From: Lytechinus variegatus
Lineage: Eukaryota; Echinodermata; Echinoidea; Temnopleuroida; Toxopneustidae
Assembly (NCBI RefSeq): GCF_018143015.1
Contig: NC_054757.1
Span: 18,962,285-19,026,284 of the forward strand
DNA length: 64,000 nt
Reading direction: 5' to 3'
Part shown: piece by piece, positions 47,197 through 58,739 of the stretch
Layout: the number at the start of each line of letters is the position of its first letter
Position numbering within the stretch: position 1 is the stretch's first letter
The notes under the pieces: model-generated
What the model saw: only the letters and a program-made list of their open reading frames with translations
What the model was told of the DNA's origin: nothing
Database searches by the model: none
Position numbers and translations under genes: made by a program

Positions 47197-47271
47197 AATG
47201 ATATATCTCATTAGTAATGATGATTTGCATATAATATATGCAAATCATCATTACTAATGAGATATATCATT
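47197..47271. repeat. Perfect 35-bp-arm palindrome
   Basis: The left arm 47197-47231 (starting AATGATATATCTCATTAGTA) is exactly complementary to 47237-47271, with a 5-nt spacer TAATA. Confidence 0.9.
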
Positions 47272-47906
47272 ACTTCGTTCATTCATCGCGTTTTTTTTTT
47301 GCAGTTTAGTGCTCATTTTGTGAAAATTACTTTTCCCTATTCATATTGTACACAATAAGGTATACGATGACCTATGGCGGCCATTTTGAATATCAGGAAA
47401 ATCAATATTTTGTTAAAAATTATTTTTTCAGAGAGTATTTCACTCCTGCCACACAATTTCATGCATTTCACGGCCAATGTGCGGGCAATTTTATGACTTT
47501 CATGGGTAATTTGCATATTTTGGCGCCCATATTGGATTTTGCCAATTTGCGGAAAATGCTCAAGGTTACACGAGTGGCATCATTCAGATTCGTAATCAGC
47601 ACCCTCGAATTGACAAGAAACCACTAAAAAATATTGTATATATAAAAAACAGGGTTATGCCTCTTCTATCCTGGACTATAATGGATCTGGAAAGACCGTA
47701 CGTACGTACGCGTACCGTACTGGTACTTTCATCGAATCAGAAGACAGAAGCTTTTGCCGTTACTTACGACCGGGTACGATCCATCCATCTACCTTTTGGT
47801 TGGATGAGATATACCTATGAAATTTAACGAAGTATACTAAACAGTGCTATATAATATGGTTCATTTCATGGGTACCCCAAGTAAAAAAAATGTATGCACC
47901 CCTTCA

Positions 47907-47943
47907 AGGGCAAGTCCACTCCAACAAAAGTTAATTTGAAGCA

Positions 47944-47974
<31 letters not shown>

Positions 47975-48292
47975 AAAAAAAAAAAGAATAAAACTGAAAA
48001 TTTCCTCAAAATTGGATGTAATACAAGAAGTTTTGGTATGTTCAAAAATTTCATTTTCATAAAACAGTTATATGCATAACAAGGGTGAAATGCAAATGAG
48101 ACAGTGGATGATGTCACGCACTCACTATTTCCTTTGTATTTTATTACATACGGTATAGACTATTTCGCAATTTTGAAATGCAAAGTTTTCGACATGTTCA
48201 GGGACAAATCAAACCCTGTTTAAAAACAGAATGAAGAAAAATTATGATATTTCACATTTCTTTTGTTGGGGTTGATTTGCCCTTTAAAATTT
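47907..48292. mobile_element. P1 MITE, shortened copy 4
   Basis: It begins AAGGGCAAGTCCACTCCAAC and ends TTGGGGTTGATTTGCCCTTT. It keeps AAAATTGGATGTAATACAAG and the GATGATGTCACGCACTCACT block. It lies within the outer hAT-like element. Confidence 0.65.
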
Positions 48293-49529
48293 AAAATGTT
48301 ATTTTTACAATGAAACTGACTTGGTTCTTAAAGGGATGCATAAGAGAAGCTGAAAACAGTATGTATTAAAAAGGTAATAAAAATTTTAAGAGTTAATATT
48401 TCAAAATTTTAAAATATTACATGTTAAATTAGCCAAATTGATATCTTTTGTTTTTTTTAACCAATGACACCATCATCACCATGCTTGACTGATTAATCAG
48501 ATAGACAACAGGTACAAATTCCATTTTTGCGAGGTATGGCAAGTAAGTATGAGATGAATCTCTCACTGATGCCTCACTGAGCTGAATGATTTCTTTGTTA
48601 CTGAATGTGGTTACTATGAATAATCCTTTTAATAAGGATATTTTAATATGCAAGGGCAAGGCTGAAAAGGTTGCTTTGCCGGGTTCATCAGTCAGCCCCC
48701 TCTAACCACCCATTTTGTCTTTCAGCTTCATTGGTTCAGACATGAGCGGTGTAAATTGTATTAGTAAGGTACAAGGAAAAAAATAGGGGTTGCTCTTTTA
48801 TTTTTTTCTGGTAAACTTCTTTTCTGATATTCATTAATCTCTGACTAGGATGAATCCTCTTAACATATGGATAAACTTTTTTTTTTATACAGACTGTACT
48901 TTGGAGCAAAGGACACAAGTTATACCTTCAATACACTGACCAATTGTTGACATGTTTATGGCCAGGAAGTGGAAGTAACTGGTATCAAATAGTGTAATCC
49001 ATAAAGATAAATGTAAGGCAAAGTTGACCAAAGAAGGAGTATGAAATTTGGAAGATACTGATTCGAACCTCTACTACAAGTTATTGGACTAAGTCATGAT
49101 GAAAATATATGTCATATTCTTGAAGTTTGAATAAAATAATACAAGTGATACATTTTATTTTGAGCTTATTTATACATCATTATTCGTGTCACAATGTAAC
49201 AAACCAGCAACTTGATTTTCATGGAGAAAAAAATCAGTATTTAACAGATATGTTCATAAAGCTTCATAACACTCTTGCTGAAAGCATGATAAATGCATCC
49301 TTTCATATAGTTTTCATATATTCAAAGGTCAAATTAAAGGAAACAGTCAGAAAGAGGTTGTGTGTGGGTGGTGTGTTTGTGTGTGTGGTGGGATAGAGAG
49401 AGCTAGAGAGAGAGAGAGAGAGGGGGGGGGTACGTGGAGAGAGGGAGAAAGAAGACGGGCTTCAACAATACGTCATGGTATTAACTTTGAAAGTATACCT
49501 ATAAAAGTGACATGCAGCTTGCATGTTGC
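48293..49529. other. Non-coding interior of the outer hAT-like element
   Basis: AT-rich. A GAGAGAGA tract at 49392-49425 and a TGTGTG run before it. No transposase-like frame; a 93-codon frame at 49127-49396 is not recognisable. Confidence 0.45.
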
Positions 49530-49539
49530 TATTGTGTCC

Positions 49540-50530
49540 AGTGGCGTAGCTACGAGGGGCCTGGATGGCACGTGCCCCCCCCCCGAGATTTGGTTGATAT
49601 GGAGCAAGTTTTGAAGTCAATATACAAAACATATTTTTCATTTACAACTTGAAGTGCTCTGTAAAAATGTCCGTTTTATGGTCTACATATCAGCATTTTA
49701 AGCTCACGCTGCGTTGTTACATTGTTTGATTTGCTAATTTCATAATTATTGTCTACGTGTATTCCATGATGTTCCACTAAACAAGTGTATTCAGAATGCC
49801 AAAATTCTAGGCCTAAATCGAAAACATGCGCGATATCCTGCATGTTCTTTATTAAAATGTACTTAAATTATCCAGTTTCACATCAGAATATCAATAATTG
49901 TTTGCTCACGCTTTACGATCGCATTAATGACGATGCCAGAGTGTCCTGCTTTTAGGTCCAAAGTCTCAATTTTCTTCCTCTCGTGCGAATCGCATTAATT
50001 GTATAGTTACATACCTATACCATTTATTAATACAAAAAGTGCTACCATTTTTTAGGTCGGAATGTCAAAAAAATTTGATCGCGTTCGCGCTCACATTATT
50101 CAAATATATACCGTTTTCGTGGGTAACTGTAAGCAGTCCTTAACAGGACCCTTTTCGATAATGCTTGAACAGTTAATACGAATTTCTGCTCGTGCTTAGC
50201 GTTAGCATTACCCATCTAGTTACTACGAATCTTGTTCAGGATCACACATAACATTTCCCAGAATATTAAATTTTCAGGAAAAAATACATGAAAGTAAAAC
50301 AAAAATCGCTCGCTCTGCGCGCTCGCACTTTTAATAAGGCTTATGAGATTATTTCATGCTTATGATGTTTTATAAGAATAAAACTAAGTAGTGACTGATC
50401 GGGAAAAATATAGGTGAAGATAATTTTGGGCCCCGTCCCCTATTGGCGAAAGTCGGATCCGACTTTGTGACACATACACCGGAAAAAAGGACCCCCAGTG
50501 CCCCCCGGAAAAAATCCTAGCTACGCCACT
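49540..50530. mobile_element. Intact-looking 991-bp hAT-like element with TIR AGTGGCGTAGCTA
   Basis: Left end AGTGGCGTAGCTACGAGG, right end CCTAGCTACGCCACT. TATTGTGTCC is repeated exactly on both sides (49530-49539 and 50531-50540), which fits an 8-bp duplication plus chance matches. The poly-C tract next to the left end and the GCTCACGCTTTACGATCGCA and CGCTCTGCGCGCTCGCAC monomers place it in the family. The perfect duplication implies a fairly recent insertion. Confidence 0.85.
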
Positions 50531-50571
50531 TATTGTGTCCCCCCATGCTCAAGTTTGGATTGACGCCCATG

Positions 50572-50650
50572 GAGGTCACGGAGGCCACATGCCAGTAGTA
50601 GTAGTTTAAATGGAATTGTTTCTGCCGAGGGCTCCGAAGATCGCAGTTCT
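50572..50650 (+). pseudogene. LINE relic, right part
   Basis: GAGGTCACGGAGGCCACATG continues the 43421 frame (MEVTEATCQ) directly after the insertion, then stops. Part of the same decayed LINE 3' end. Confidence 0.45.
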
Positions 50651-50739
50651 GTCGCAAACGACATATAACGTATATCCACTGATTATCCCCTTGATTATGT
50701 AACTGAACAGAAATGTTACTAACTAAATCCTTCCTATAG

Positions 50740-50995
50740 AATAGAAGAAGAAGAAGAGGAAGAAGGAGAAGAAGAAGTCATGAGAAACAGAAAAGAAACA
50801 ATTAGAACACAGTAAAACAATAATAACACATTGTTTAAGCCTGTCAGTCTAACAACAAGTTGTTTAAACTTTTAAACAATTGCTTGAAAAGTTTAAACAA
50901 TGGAAGAAGAAGAACAAGAAGAAGATGAAGGAGCGGAAGAAGGAGAAGAAGATGAATAATAATAATAAGAAGAAGAAAGCAGGAGACAAAGAAAT
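50740..50995. repeat. GAA-rich low complexity with an embedded palindrome
   Basis: GAAGAAGAAGAGGAAG-like tracts flank a foldback (TTGTTTAAACTTTTAAACAA, then AAGTTTAAACAATGG) at about 50860-50902. Confidence 0.65.
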
Positions 50996-50999
50996 GTGA

Positions 51000-52730
51000 A
51001 ATGACCGGGAAATTACCTACATTCGGTGGGTCGGTCATGACTGAAGTCATTGCCCTAACTTGAAATGTCGTTTTCCCCTTTGAATGTTTTTAGTAAAAAA
51101 GATGGAAAAGTAAAAAAAGATGAAAAATTAAATAACGCGACCTTAAACTTAAATGAGGCGTGAAAATACTATCATTGTTTGTTTATATCATTTGAAGTGT
51201 TCAAGTACAAAAATCATTAATGCGGTCGAGTTAAATCATGAATTCAATAAGAACTAACCACATTTCTTTGTGTCTGCCGAATTTGACTGATACACGTAGT
51301 GAACTGTTGCACCGAATCAATGGAAATCTTTAAAATGTCACAAGTATGTCAATTCTGTTATTTTCAATGATACGTTTGTCTGATTTTTTCTTTATCTGTT
51401 CAATTCACATTAAAGCTTGCCACGTACAATGGACGGCCTTGGTAAAGCAAAAAAAAAAAAAGACAACCTCTCTCGATGTCTAATAAGACGTAATAAAACG
51501 CGCCTACCCGTATGGGCCTTGCCTAACATAGTCATTCATAGGCAGTATAAAGAAAGAATATAGTAGCCGGAATATTTAGTCAGCGGGGGAATAAATAAGC
51601 GATATGTTTTCTATACTTTATGACGTATCTCAAACGGCACCAAATATACTAGAGTGTCCTTAAAACAGATTTAGACAAAACTTTTACATTACAATAAAAT
51701 TTGCTTTTGGTCGCTACAATTTCATTTTCAGCCCGAAGTACCACTTAATGATTCTATTCGACATTATTGGTGAGGGGAAGTGTCTGAACCCCTTCTCATT
51801 CAACAAGAGGCGATGGTGTTACCAATAAAATTGTGCAGCTACATGGCATAAAAAAATTAGTTATTTTCTTATCTACTTTTCGTTAATTTCATGATATTTG
51901 TTACTATTTTCCGTTCATTATTATTATTACAGAGATTTTTTGCGGGGTCGCATTTTTACTTTTCTACGTTCAGTACATTTGGAATAAACTCTGATAGAAA
52001 AGGTACACACCCTACAAATTCACGTTCTCTGTATGCAAACAATGCTATTACATCTTTCTCTCTACATTCTAAAAATATTGGGTAAAAATGCTCCATGAGG
52101 GTAATTATGTGTCCAACCAACATTGGGCATTTCTTTTTGGCATTTTTATTTATCTAGTGTGCTGAAATTGTTGCCCATTCTAAAGTAATTGCTGCTTATT
52201 TTTTCAAACCTTACTGGAAAATATGCTTACCGCATTGGGTAAAATACTGCCTCAAATTGGTTAGACACAGTCAGCCTTGTAGTGGTAAAAGTTAACTCTT
52301 TTGACCCCCTCCTATTTTTCCTTTTACCCGACCACCTGTCCCCAATGAACGAAAATCAGATCAATAAATCTGACCAATGAAATATTGACTAATCAATATT
52401 TGAAATATAAAATAATCTTTAAAAAAAGGCCCCTCTTGCTGGAAGCTGACGTATTCATTTTCATATTTAAATAAAAAGTTCTTGAAAAGATAATATTGGA
52501 TACACATTCCACACTCATCCTACCACTCTTCCGTCTTAGCAGATTAAAACCCTCTTATAATTGCAAGCACAAGCATATTATAAAAATAATACATCAATAA
52601 ACAGCAAGGCAAAACAGAGATAAATTATCCTTTGCATTTTTTTTTAATCATCATCATTTCGAATACAAAAGAATCACATTGAAATGTGCAATGACAGGTC
52701 AGCGAAAAGTGTTACAATACCCGCTGCATA
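51000..52730. other. Unassigned intergenic DNA
   Basis: No exon supported. 51290-51415 matches the end of the diverged P1-related repeat at 35.8 kb (GTTTGTCTGATTTTTTC, CTTTATCTGTTCAA). Confidence 0.4.
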
Positions 52731-52734
52731 CAAA

Positions 52735-52965
52735 AAAAAAGACTACTACAAGGTTCACGGTTCAAATCCCACCGCAGCACTCGCATCCATTGGCAAGACG
52801 TTTATCTACATTTGCCACTCTCCACCCAGATGTAGTAAATGGTTACCCGGTAGGAAGGAATTACTTGAATGCTCGAGTGTCCGATCAGGACAGCCATGGT
52901 AAAGTCGGGATAATAGTATGCAGCGCTTAGAAACATTTGTATTAAGCACTATATACATGTAAATA
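52735..52965 (+). repeat. tRNA-derived SINE, 5'-truncated
   Basis: B box GGTTCAAATCC (52759-52769), body with GCCACTCTCCACCCAG and GTAAATGGTTACCCGGTAGG, tail GCAGCGCTTAGAAAC and ATTAAGCACTATATAC. Related to the SINE at 17.8 kb. Confidence 0.7.
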
Positions 52966-53330
52966 ACTTCTAGTAAGCCAGGATGAATGACAGAACACAT
53001 TTCTTGATAGTTGAATTGTAGTGAATAAGTCGAATAAACCTGCAAATATGCTCATTGATGCGAAAAGGAGAAGAAATAATGGCAGAATTCAACATTCAAT
53101 TCAAAAGAAAAATGTCATATTTGTATGTACTGAAACAAGGGATAACAGTGGGAAGTTTACTCTAGGGCACGAATCGCACAATTAATATCAATAAATGATC
53201 AATTGTAGGTTTTATAGGAAATCATTCTATATCATAAACATCAGAAGTCATAATATGACTTTTGATAGTTTTTTTTATTCTCTCTTTCCTCTCAGATTGT
53301 GGAATATAAAAAAAAACCTTCAATAATCAC
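52966..53330. other. AT-rich non-coding DNA
   Basis: Nothing recognised on either strand. Confidence 0.4.
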
Positions 53331-53339
53331 TTAAGACAG

Positions 53340-53655
53340 TTTCAACCCATTATTTGAAATCACAACCTTGGCCTGGCAACACAAAAGATACAATCGATCA
53401 TACAATTAATTGTGACTACAAATCTATGGATACCATGTACTGAAAGTTACAATCAAATGTAACTATCAATCGTACCTCTTTGTGTTACATTCCCAGGGCC
53501 CCCTAACATAAAGTTTAGTGACTAATCCCTTATTTGAAAGAACAATCCTGATTGGTTCCAAATCAGTCTACTGAGCAAAATGCACATGCAACGGCGATGC
53601 TGATAGGCCATTCATTTTGCGATTATTCGTTAGCCTTTGTGTAATAAGGCCCAGG
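53340..53655. mobile_element. Palindromic MITE relics
   Basis: GGGCCCCCTAACATAAAG (about 53507) pairs with CTTTGTGTAATAAGGCCC (about 53633). To its left, TGTAACTATCAATCGTACCT and ACAATCGATCATACAATTAA form a second decayed foldback. Confidence 0.5.
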
Positions 53656-56600
53656 AAAAATTTAGCTTCATACATTATACCACCTCTGATACGTTCTAAA
53701 ATCGCTTGAAGCCAATGGAGGAAATCTATATTTGTCAATAATTAATGATCACCTAATTGAGACATGCAAAATCAAATGATTAAATAGATTTTCGCATAAA
53801 TGAGCAGTTTTACACCAATCACGTAATGTTTCAAAGTACCAGGGTATATTTTAGCCCTTCATACACATTAAATATTTTTTCCTACAAATTTGGTTATTTC
53901 TGATATGTCTAATATTCTTTCATAGCTGCAAGTTTACCCTAAATATCATTATAGACCGAGTACATACTACTGTGTTGATATCAATTACAATAGCCTATAT
54001 GTTTTTAATTGCAATAACTGTTTTCGTATCATAGTTTATGTATAAATATAGATCACAATGAATTAATAACTCAAATTCAAGTCATGATCAAAGTTTGATT
54101 GTTTAATCATGATGCAATATAGAATACAATTTTTCCCACTCAATGTACACATATGGAGACTGAAAAATAACTCAAGGCATTTGCTTGCAATGAAGGGGTA
54201 AATATACTTCAAAGAAATAGAATAATTTTGTTAACTTATTATATTCACAATTACCTGCAATTTATACATTCACTTTGAAAGAACGAAATCCATTATTGGC
54301 AACAATAAATAGCAGCAGATTGAGCCAAAAAGCAAATAATTTAAGAAATAAGTAAATATTTGAATTAAAAATTGAAGAAAAGGGAATGAGAAAAATATGA
54401 TTTTTATAAGTTGTAATTGATCAACTAATTAGGATGAAGAGAAATATAAAATCTGATAAGTGAAAAAATGGAGAGGGGTCATGCTCTTTTCCTTTCATCA
54501 CATCCTCGACACTACCGATAAGATATGCACTAATCTGCATCTTATAACTCTGCTTAAAGTGATATAATTTATTTTCAAACTGTAATATCATTCTTTCTCT
54601 CTCTCTTCCTCTCTTTCTCACACTCACTTCTCATGTTAATGAAGACTAGACTGCCCTCCAACTTTTCATTTAAAAAAGTTATCCCTTAATCACTATCGTT
54701 TCATGTTAGTTCAAGTTTTTATTTTTTGTTCTGGGAACCTTTGGGACAGAATTCGAAGTAGTTAAAAATTTCACCTTAAAAAGTTCAAAATCTAATCTTT
54801 ATGTGCATTTCAAGCGGACTTGATAAAATTTCATGATTTTCTGTTTAAGTTGTCTTGTCAATTGTATCACAGCCCATATATCTGTGGAATATTTACTGGG
54901 ATTGGAACAGATTACAATTGAAACAGATATTTAGATGGTGCTTAAAAAGAGTTTTCAATGGATATTAACAGTTTTAAAAAGCCAAGTCAATCAATGACGA
55001 AAAACAAAACAGAGAGAAAGAATAGTTTTGAACTTCTAGCGACCTAGACATTGTGAATATCAACAGTTAAAAAAGTCTAGGAAATCAATGAGGGGGAAAA
55101 AAGAGGAAAGAGAAAGAATAAGTTTGAAAGTTACTGTGTCTGTGACACCCGCATTGTGATGGCTTGAATGAAATGAATGACATCTTTAAAATAATTTCTA
55201 ATTACCCACAATGCACCTTGCTATTATCATAACACAAACCATTTCCTCTGACTGGCAAGAGGCACAATATAAATCAGAAAATGATTAAAAAACAAAAAAT
55301 CATTATTATGCAAATCAAAGAACATCTGTGAGCATTTAAACAAAAACAACCTACACATTGAATCACAAAATCAAATACAAGAAAACAAACATTGTAAGTG
55401 CCAACTACAATTTTGAGTGACATCAATGTAAAAGAGAGAAGGAAACTGTTTTTTTTTAAAGAAGGAAACTTTTTCTTTGAATGAAGAATGCTACTTTAGC
55501 CGTAGGAAGAGAAGAGTAGGCGTGATCCTATTGGTTTAATAGAGTGCTATTGGCTAGTGTGTACGTACGCTAGTTTTCGGTGCGACCCAAATACGTTCCG
55601 ATCGATTCTAGGCATTGCACCACAAATAAATCTTGACCTCTTTTTGGGTTAAACTTGGTCCCCTTGCAGCCGCACAATAATAAAAATAATGAAAATAAAT
55701 CATCGCTCTCACCAACCTCTTCTTCTTCATCATCGGATAATCACTTTGCACACCCCTGTTAAATATATATCTAAAAAACAAGATGTCTTCTTTTCTTCTG
55801 AATAAAGAATATTACAGACACCACAATTATCACAGTAGGTAATAAAAACTGTACAGAAATCCATATGCAAATGAACTAAGAATACCGCACAAGGTCATAT
55901 ATACATACGATCACGAAAGCATGATAAAAATATTTCTTTAAATGATGAATTACATTGAAATATATATATATATATAGTTTGTTCGTAGAATTTAAAAACC
56001 GCCTTCCTGAAGTCAATGTATAATAAAAGGCCTGCTTTGTTATTGCAACTACAGAAATATTTCTATTCTCATTATCTTCAACTCTCTTCTCTCCTAAAAT
56101 TCAAAATAACTCCTTTTCTCCCTGCCCTCCCCACTCTCTCCCCCGCTTTCACCTCAACAGTTTCACTCGCATTATCTCCTTTCTTCTTCTCTCTCTTTTA
56201 TTCCATCTCTAAATCCCCCCCTCTCTCCCTCTCACACATCTCTCTTTTACTTTCAATTTTGTCCCCTGTATTTTAATGAACTCTCTCTCTCTCTTTCATA
56301 CAATGTAATCCCTTTCTCTAACAATACTTATACTCAATAAGTCGTATCCCAACGACTGTCCCAAGCAATAGACCTTGTCTATTCATGGTCGGTTCATTAA
56401 AAAGATTTAAGAGCTTGAATTTCCATTGGAAATAAATTAAATTGAAAAAGAAATCGAAACATCCTACATTTGCCATGTATCCTTTGTTAATTTCCCGAGC
56501 CAACTTTTACTCTAAAAGATATTTAATCAATTCATGGGCTTTATACTTCATGCCACAACTTTAGTGACTAGATGCTTTTTCTGCAAACATATAGAAATCA

Positions 56601-57100
56601 AAACATACATGATGATGTTGATATTCACATCTTATCGGATTCATGGTTGTACTGTACATATATTAACCATGTAATATACAAACGATAACTTTAAAGAATT
56701 TTCCTGGTTTGTCTACACCTGTATCATATCATAATGAAATATCATGATGGCAAGTATTACAAATTTTACTGTGAATTGTATGAAAATTGAAATTACTTAA
56801 TCATTGGGACTCTCTGAAAAACAAGTTTTCTTGAGGAACTGGAGGCATGATGTCCAACCAATGTTTATCAATAAAAAAAACCCCAAGTATACTTGGGAAT
56901 CAGTGTGGGAGTGTGACAGAGCGACAGTCCGCAAAGGATCGTATTCTCAGAAGTGGTTTTAATTATACCACGAACTATGCAGATTTCTTGTATCGGACTT
57001 CATTCAGGCATGAATTTGCCAAAAGCGCACATTCATAATTTTAATTAATGTGTGCAATGAAATAAGCATAATTATGTTCACAAAATCTGTCTAGCCCGTG
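53656..57100. other. AT-rich intergenic DNA
   Basis: No exon supported on either strand over about 3.4 kb. Small features: a TA run at 55962-55976 and a CT-rich tract at 56110-56300. GTACGTACGC lies at 55561-55570. Confidence 0.4.
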
Positions 57101-58715
57101 GCTATGTACCATGGTATAATTGGAACCTCTTTCAAGGATACAAGCCACAGTGACACTTGACGTCAAGGGAGCATTTTTTCAACCCTTTTTTGTCCAACTA
57201 AGTTGTCGGATTGGCTGAGAAGCACTGTTACCACGGTAACTGTCGGAAAACGTAAGACTCGTCGGATAACACGTCTGACAAGTCCTTTCATGAAACGTTT
57301 ACCAGGAATCATCAAATGCCAGGGGTGGGTTTTTTTTTTACCTTCTAGTAAAATCTGGGAATGATTGTCAACGCTGGCAGACCCTAATATAAGTTTGCCA
57401 AGTTATCAAGAACATCTGTTGATTTAAAAAAAATTGCATAAAATCTAAATGAGTTACTTAACCCAAATGTATCTGTAAATCTTTTTTCAAGAATGACAAT
57501 TTACATCAATACATAACATAATCTAATATAATCACTATAAGAAAGGGATTGTTAAAAGACAGAAATAACTGTTGCATAATGAATTTCAAAAGCACAGGAC
57601 AGGTGGGATGTACAAGTTGCAATATTTTCTACATCCAATATTTCCTGAAAAAAACAACCCTTTCATGAATTCACCATCAATAGAATCCAACAGCATTTCC
57701 TACCAAAATTTTCCAACGTGGAAAACCCCCAAAGTATCCTTTAACCCAGAGCTGATCAACAGCGCATGAAAATTCCTATCATACCAATTCACCATAAAAA
57801 TAGATAAAACATTAAGACCATTTGCTGCAAAGAACAATGTCACTCATCATCATAAATACATAACATTCCTCAATGAGATATATCACTGATAAAATACTAG
57901 ATTTGATTACAATGGCACTTGATAATTATTGGCCTATCGCAGACGCATGTTAAAAAAAGTTACATTGAGGACCATCACCGTTGAAGTAGGACAAGTTTGA
58001 CATCTACCATACTTGGTGGAACTCAGGCTGCATCTTCATCTACGATGTCAGGTTTAACTTTTGAACTCACATGGCCGTTCTCTCCAAAATCATACAAAAT
58101 TAGCGAGTTTTCAGTCAGCGTTGGTGACCCATGGGTGTTTAAGAGCTACATCCGTTCAGACAAATCTCTTTACAAGTCATTTTCACAACCTCAGAAAGGG
58201 TGTGTGGTGAATGTCAGCTTACTATAAATGCACTGAAAGATCCTTGATTGAACAATTTGTGTGACATACTTCTTGCAATGGTCTTTCGCAGATCTCAATA
58301 CCGCAACAGCCAGCCCATTGTTTCTGCAGCATGTTCTTCATATTTTGATGAAACTCAGATTCTGAATCCATCATAAGGTCTTATCTTTATAATCATATAG
58401 TGTCTTCACACACACACTGGTACCTCTAATTAGGCAACTCTTTTAATGGTGCTGCATGGATACAGAGTGGGCTGCATTGGACCTCAGCGATGTCAGAGGA
58501 ATTTGATTGCAAAGAAGTGCTGTTCTAGTTACAGTTCTTGTTACGATGCTTCTTAAGCAGAGACGGGAAGCAAACCAATAACCAGAGGTTGAAACCATAT
58601 TGTTTATCCTCGGCCTCAAGTCCCTTGGAGATGTTGGTTCTCGGGTCACTTTCGTTTAAGCAGAAAGCTCATCCAGCACATTGATCAAAGACACAATGAT
58701 GATAGGCCATGAATG
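57101..58715. other. Intergenic DNA downstream of MELK
   Basis: No supported exon. 57200-57310 has short inverted motifs (GTTACCACGGTAAC, GTCGGATTGG and GTCGGATAACACG) typical of an old MITE. Frames at 57997-58227 (+) and 58443-58649 (-) have no recognisable domain. Confidence 0.4.
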
Positions 58716-58731
58716 CACAATAGAGGATTCC

Positions 58732-58737
58732 TTTATT
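58732..58737 (-). terminator. Poly(A) signal AATAAA of MELK
   Basis: TTTATT on the + strand, AATAAA on the - strand. It lies directly beyond the last KA1-tail repeat, about 415 bases after the MELK stop. The best candidate 3' end on this strand. Confidence 0.6.
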
Positions 58738-58739
58738 CA

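Larger units (their letters stand above)
43737..47601. mobile_element. Inverted-repeat element with GGCAGCCATTTTGAA monomers
   Basis: The ends are TGCTGATTACGAATCTG left and CAGATTCGTAATCAGCA right, and about 230 bp of each arm pair (for example ATGGGTAATTTGCATATTTT, right arm). Inside, about six direct monomers of 170-230 bp recur with GGCAGCCATTTTGAATATC (about 46398, 46585, 46783, 46956, 47145, 47375). The terminal arms are themselves monomers facing outward. Interrupted by 43965-46143. No target duplication recognised. Confidence 0.7.
43555..50571. mobile_element. Outer hAT-like element (7.0 kb including nested insertions)
   Basis: Left end CATGGGCGTCAATCGG, right end GATTGACGCCCATG. The 8 bp outside are GAGGTCAT (43547-43554) and GAGGTCAC (50572-50579), one mismatch. 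Just inside each end is GTCCCCCCATG. Its own DNA is 43555-43736, 47602-49539 and 50531-50571; the rest is insertions. No transposase frame was seen in any of these parts. Confidence 0.7.

Noticed and set aside
57997-58227. 76-codon + strand frame (SGLTFELTWPFSPKSY)
   Set aside because: Not recognisable, no splice or transcript evidence, and antisense downstream of MELK.
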